64,000 nucleotides of DNA from Puia dinghuensis (GTDB taxonomy: Bacteria > Bacteroidota > Bacteroidia > Chitinophagales > Chitinophagaceae): contig NZ_BMJC01000001.1 in NCBI RefSeq assembly GCF_014642875.1, positions 725,335 to 789,334 on the forward strand, given 5' to 3'. Below, piece after piece: positions 60,593 through 64,000 of this stretch (position 1 is its first letter; each line of letters opens with the position of its first letter). The notes under the pieces are model-generated. The model did not search any database. It saw nothing but the letters and a program-made list of their open reading frames with translations, and was not told the origin of the DNA. The position numbers were made by a program, and so were the translations under genes.

Positions 60593-61389
60593 CCGGCTGT
60601 CGGAATCGCGCCTTCGCTTTCTGTTTGTCCCATGGCTGCAAGCTTCATTTGGCGGGCGGTTTCGTGCCCCACATATTTCTCGATCCTCCCCTCGATGAGA
60701 TAGATCAGCGGTGTCAGCAGAATGGCGACGCTGCATTTGTAGATATAATTCATCATCCCGACGGCCAGTATCTGCTGCCAGGTGAAATACTGGCTGAAGG
60801 CGATGAACAACACGATATAGCTGTCCACCAGCTGTGACACGAGCGTAGACCCCGTAGCGCGGAGCCAGAGATGTTTGTGGCCTGTCCTTTTCTTTATATG
60901 ATGAAACACTGTGACGTCCACGACCTGGCTCACCATGAAAGCAACAAGGCTACCCACTATGATCATCATCCCCTGTCCGAAAATAGCGCTGTATGCGTCC
61001 TGGATATTAGGAACTCCCTGCTTGGTGCTGCTTTGCAGCCAGACGTCGGCAGGCGGGATGTAGATGGTCAGAAAATACATCAGAAAAGCATAGGAGATGA
61101 GAATCACCGCCGTCCAGGATATTCTTCTCACCGCCTTTGGTCCATAGAACTCGTTGACGATATCGGTCATGACAAATTCCAGTGGCCACAGCAATACCCC
61201 GCAAGTGAGGGTGAAGGCAAGCCCGCTCTGGCCGAAGAGCGTAAAATTCGCCGGTTTTACGCCGAACAGCTTCTCCAGCGAGAACAATTTGGTGCCGATG
61301 GCTTCCGCGATCAGCGCGTTGCAACAGAAAAAGGCGGTGAAACCCAGGAACAGTTTGGTCGGACGGTCTTTTAGTATATTAGTAATCAT
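60589..61389 (-). CDS. Queuosine-precursor transporter (YhhQ/VUT family)
   Basis: A 266-residue membrane protein with about six helices: LFLGFTAFFCCNALIAEAIG, PLEFVMTDIVNEFYGPKAVR (the family signature around VMTDIVNE and YG), MIIVGSLVAFMVSQVVDVTV and RATGSTLVSQLVDSYIVLFI. YhhQ imports the queuosine precursor preQ0 or preQ1 for tRNA modification. The ATG at 61389 was chosen over a longer start. Its ATG overlaps the stop of the small upstream gene by 4 nt (61386-61389). It ends tail to tail with the GNAT gene. Confidence 0.9.
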   Translation of the reverse strand: MITNILKDRPTKLFLGFTAFFCCNALIAEAIGTKLFSLEKLFGVKPANFTLFGQSGLAFTLTCGVLLWPLEFVMTDIVNEFYGPKAVRRISWTAVILISYAFLMYFLTIYIPPADVWLQSSTKQGVPNIQDAYSAIFGQGMMIIVGSLVAFMVSQVVDVTVFHHIKKRTGHKHLWLRATGSTLVSQLVDSYIVLFIAFSQYFTWQQILAVGMMNYIYKCSVAILLTPLIYLIEGRIEKYVGHETARQMKLAAMGQTESEGAIPTAG

Positions 61390-61682
61390 CTGAGATTGCG
61401 ATTGAGAATGAGAAGTGCGATTTGAATGCCAAAGAACAGGAAGTTGATTACGAGCAGCCACACCGGAACACCAGTCTTCCGCAGCCTGCCGATGAAAAAG
61501 AGCATCAGCAGTATCAGGTTGACGATGACGTTGAACACCAGCGACCCCATCCAGCCCAGAACGATCACGTCAGACGTCAATGCATTGTCCGGAAATTGCG
61601 GGAGCCATTGGGAAAAGGATACCACGAGAAAACAGATATTACAAATAAAAGCCACTCTTGCAAGGATGCGTAACACTCCCAT
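61386..61682 (-). CDS. Small membrane protein, 98 aa, unknown
   Basis: MGVLRILARVAFICNICFLV begins a protein with three predicted membrane helices: VLGWMGSLVFNVIVNLILLM and VPVWLLVINFLFFGIQIALL are the other two. I do not know the family. The stop overlaps the transporter start by 4 nt, so the two are translated together. The ATG at 61682 was used because the longer reading frame overlaps the divergent promoter. It is divergent from the YfhO-family gene by 78 nt. Confidence 0.75.
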   Translation of the reverse strand: MGVLRILARVAFICNICFLVVSFSQWLPQFPDNALTSDVIVLGWMGSLVFNVIVNLILLMLFFIGRLRKTGVPVWLLVINFLFFGIQIALLILNRNLR

Positions 61683-61760
61683 ATTTAGCCAAAAATTCGG
61701 TTTTGCGGGCAAAATACCACTAAAAGCACTATTTTGCGCGGAATAATTACGTAGCAAGGT

Positions 61761-64000
61761 ATGAATTCTTCGATACTGAAAAAAGCGCTTCCCCATCTCA
61801 TCGCCATTGTCGTTTTCCTCGTCGTCGCTGTCGTTTATTGCCGGCCGGCTTTAGAAGGAAAAGTAGTCTATCAATCGGACATGCTGCAATGGAAAGGCAT
61901 GGCGCAACAATCCATGGAATACAAAGCAAAGTACGGCCACTATCCGTTGTGGTCGGAAAGCGCATTTAGCGGGATGCCGGCTTATACCATCGCGATGGAG
62001 GGCCGGTCGAAGTTCAGTTTTGAGTATCTCAGCTATATCCTGACGTTGGGTCTCCCCCAGCCTATCAATTTCTTCTTCCTGGCTTGTATCTGTTTTTATA
62101 TCCTCCTGGCGGTGTTGCGGGTAAATCCATGGGTGGGCATCCTTGCCTCCCTCGCCTATGCTTATAGCAGCTATGACCCCGTGATCATCGCCACCGGTCA
62201 TGTTACCAAGATGTGGGCGCTGGCATATGCGCCAGGGGTAGTCGCGGGTCTTTTGCTGCTCTTCCGCCGCCAATACCTGTCGGGGACAGCGCTGCTGACC
62301 CTTTTTCTTGCCTTTCAGATGGGCACCCAGCACCTGCAGGTGGTGTACTATACGCTTTTGTCCATGGGTCTGCTGACCCTATTCTATGCCGTTGACAGTA
62401 TCCGGAAGGGCCAGGTGAAACAGCTGATGCTGTCGCTGGGTCTTGCGCTGGCAGCCGGGCTCATCGCCTTTGGCACCAGTACGGTAGGCACCCTGCCGGT
62501 GCAGGAATATTCCAAGGAAACGATGCGGGGCGGCCGTACCGAACTTACCAGCGGCACCAGCAAACTGGAAAGCCGCAACGGGTTGAGCAAGGACTATGCT
62601 TTTCAATGGAGCTATGGCATCGGTGAGACCCTGACCCTGGCGGTGCCGGACATCTACGGCGGCGGCAGCGGCGGAAAAGAGATCGGCGATAATTCCAAAT
62701 TCGCCGACCAGTTAGCCCAGGAGTTTTCCGTACCAGAAGAACAGGGGTTGCAATACGCCAACGGTTCGGCTTACTGGGGCGCACAGCCTTTCACTTCCGG
62801 ACCTGTATACCTGGGCGCCGTCATCTGCTTCCTTTTCATCTTTGGGCTCGTCTATGTGAAGGGCTGGCAAAAGTGGTGGCTGCTCAGCGTTGTCGTCGTG
62901 GGTATCCTGCTGTCCTGGGGCAAGAATTTTTCTTCGCTCAACTATTTCCTTTTCGATCACTTCCCCTATTACAATAAATTCCGTGCGCCGGCCATGGCCC
63001 TGGTGATGCCGCAGCTGGCAGTTCCCCTGTTAGCCGCCCTTGGGCTGAACGAGCTGCTGACACGGGGGGACTCACGCGAAGTGCTGTGGAAGAAATTCAA
63101 AACGGCCGCCATCGCTACGGGAGCCCTGCTGGCCGTTCTGGTGCTCTTTTATTTCTCGGCGGACTACAAGGGGGCACACGACGGCGACCTGAAAGAGCGG
63201 TTTGTACAAGGCAAGATGCAACAGCTGTCCCAGGGACGCCAGGCGGGCTCGGATGCACAACAGCAGGCGATAGCCACCGGCAACTCCCTGATAAAAGCCC
63301 TGCAGGCCGATCGCCAGAGCATCTATGGCAGCGACCTGTTACGTACCATCCTGCTGATAGCGGCTGCCGCGCTGTTGCTGGGTTTGTTCATCCGGAACAA
63401 GATAAAAAATCCGGTGATCCTTGTGGCCGGGCTCATTGTGCTCAGCACCTACGACCTGTTGGCCGTCAGTACCCGCTATCTCAACCAGGACAGTTATACG
63501 GACGAAGCGGATTTCGAGGCAAGCATGAGCCCTACACCCGCCGACCAGCAGATCAGTAGCGACCCCGACCAGAATTTCCGGGTCTTCGACCAGTCTTCCC
63601 AGAGCCCCTTTGAGGATGCCCGCGCTTCCTACTTCCACAATTCCCTGGGAGGGTATTCCCCCGCCAAATTAGGGCTATACCAGGATCTCATCGAAAATCA
63701 GCTGTCGAAGGGCAATATGCAGGTGTACAACATGCTCAACACAAAATATTTCATCGGCCGCGATCAACGCACCGGGCAACCCGTGGCGCAGCGGAACCCT
63801 GCAGCCTTTGGCCCATGCTGGCTGGTGAAAGCCATTCACTATGTAAAGGATGGCAATGAGGAGATGAAGGCGTTGGACAGCATCAATGTACGGGATACGG
63901 CCATCATCCAGCAACAATTTGAATCCCTGGTGAAAGCTCCGCCCGTGCCTGACAGTACGGCCAGCATCCGGCTGAAGGAAAACCTGAATGATAAGCTCAC
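61761..64000 (+). CDS. YfhO-family multi-helix membrane protein, C-terminus beyond window
   Basis: At least 746 codons run off the right edge. The ATG at 61761 gives MNSSILKKALPHLIAIVVFL, then a family-typical first loop (VVYQSDMLQWKGMAQQSMEY, FSGMPAYTIAMEG), and about twelve helices. SLAYAYSSYDPVIIATGHVT and WSYGIGETLTLAVPDIYGGG are YfhO-like. In Firmicutes YfhO takes part in lipoteichoic-acid glycosylation; in Bacteroidota it is a putative lipid-linked glycosyltransferase. The product's sugar and acceptor are unknown. Confidence 0.85.
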   Translation, partial: MNSSILKKALPHLIAIVVFLVVAVVYCRPALEGKVVYQSDMLQWKGMAQQSMEYKAKYGHYPLWSESAFSGMPAYTIAMEGRSKFSFEYLSYILTLGLPQPINFFFLACICFYILLAVLRVNPWVGILASLAYAYSSYDPVIIATGHVTKMWALAYAPGVVAGLLLLFRRQYLSGTALLTLFLAFQMGTQHLQVVYYTLLSMGLLTLFYAVDSIRKGQVKQLMLSLGLALAAGLIAFGTSTVGTLPVQEYSKETMRGGRTELTSGTSKLESRNGLSKDYAFQWSYGIGETLTLAVPDIYGGGSGGKEIGDNSKFADQLAQEFSVPEEQGLQYANGSAYWGAQPFTSGPVYLGAVICFLFIFGLVYVKGWQKWWLLSVVVVGILLSWGKNFSSLNYFLFDHFPYYNKFRAPAMALVMPQLAVPLLAALGLNELLTRGDSREVLWKKFKTAAIATGALLAVLVLFYFSADYKGAHDGDLKERFVQGKMQQLSQGRQAGSDAQQQAIATGNSLIKALQADRQSIYGSDLLRTILLIAAAALLLGLFIRNKIKNPVILVAGLIVLSTYDLLAVSTRYLNQDSYTDEADFEASMSPTPADQQISSDPDQNFRVFDQSSQSPFEDARASYFHNSLGGYSPAKLGLYQDLIENQLSKGNMQVYNMLNTKYFIGRDQRTGQPVAQRNPAAFGPCWLVKAIHYVKDGNEEMKALDSINVRDTAIIQQQFESLVKAPPVPDSTASIRLKENLNDKL

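Overview
The window comes from a chromosome of a Bacteroidota bacterium, most likely family Chitinophagaceae. The signs are two type IX secretion C-terminal sorting domains, TAnnTTTG-type -7 promoter boxes, weak ribosome-binding sites, a SusC/FhuE-like TonB receptor beside a YfiR protein, DUF1800/DUF1501 partners, and heme-copper oxidase and split HdrD-like proteins of Bacteroidota type. No rRNA, CRISPR array, insertion sequence, prophage, defence locus or secondary-metabolite cluster was seen. The content is chromosomal core and envelope genes.

Layout. 1-3.3 kb (minus): YfiR-like periplasmic protein, TonB-dependent receptor and a membrane sensor that runs off the left edge. 3.6-8.2 kb: cupin, AraC regulator, PAP2-type acid phosphatase, a lone cytochrome oxidase subunit I, and a small unknown protein. 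8.3-11.8 kb (minus): a beta-barrel protein, then a metallophosphoesterase / YceI / di-heme cytochrome c operon and two small paralogous membrane proteins. 12-18.4 kb: a two-module protein of unknown family, an HdeD-like protein, an MscS-type channel, and a rearranged, frameshifted pseudogene. 18.4-23 kb (minus): TPR protein, gyrA, PyrR-like phosphoribosyltransferase. 23-26.6 kb: the two halves of an HdrD-like Fe-S oxidoreductase, separated by an opposing Crp/Fnr-yceI pair.

26.7-32.8 kb: a conserved small protein, tRNA-Gly(CCC), then a minus-strand four-gene operon (lipoprotein, DUF1800, DUF1501 with type A sorting domain, PKD-like protein with type B sorting domain). 33-38.5 kb: a 1857-residue alpha-2-macroglobulin-like protein with a carboxypeptidase-regulatory/TonB-plug-like insert. 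38.6-45.9 kb (plus): miaB, sigma-54 activator, lptE, unknown, secG, mltG, a YihY membrane protein and a redoxin, most of which serve envelope assembly. 46-48.2 kb: TlpA-like thioredoxin and trmH (minus), then clpS and aat (plus), the recognition and tagging arms of the bacterial N-degron pathway.

48.3-54.8 kb: beta-barrel protein, exonuclease/GIY-YIG fusion, two tiny single-helix membrane ORFs, valS and a LamG-type lipoprotein. 54.8-64 kb: a putative surface metallopeptidase with beta-propeller and barrel-like C-terminus, a GT39-like membrane glycosyltransferase, PrsW, GNAT, queuosine-precursor transporter, a small membrane protein, and a YfhO-family protein cut by the right edge.

I found no complete novel system that I can defend. 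The best leads are the A2M/plug hybrid, the unknown two-module protein, the metallophosphoesterase-YceI-cytochrome cassette, the metallopeptidase-propeller-barrel fusion and the paired micro-ORFs.
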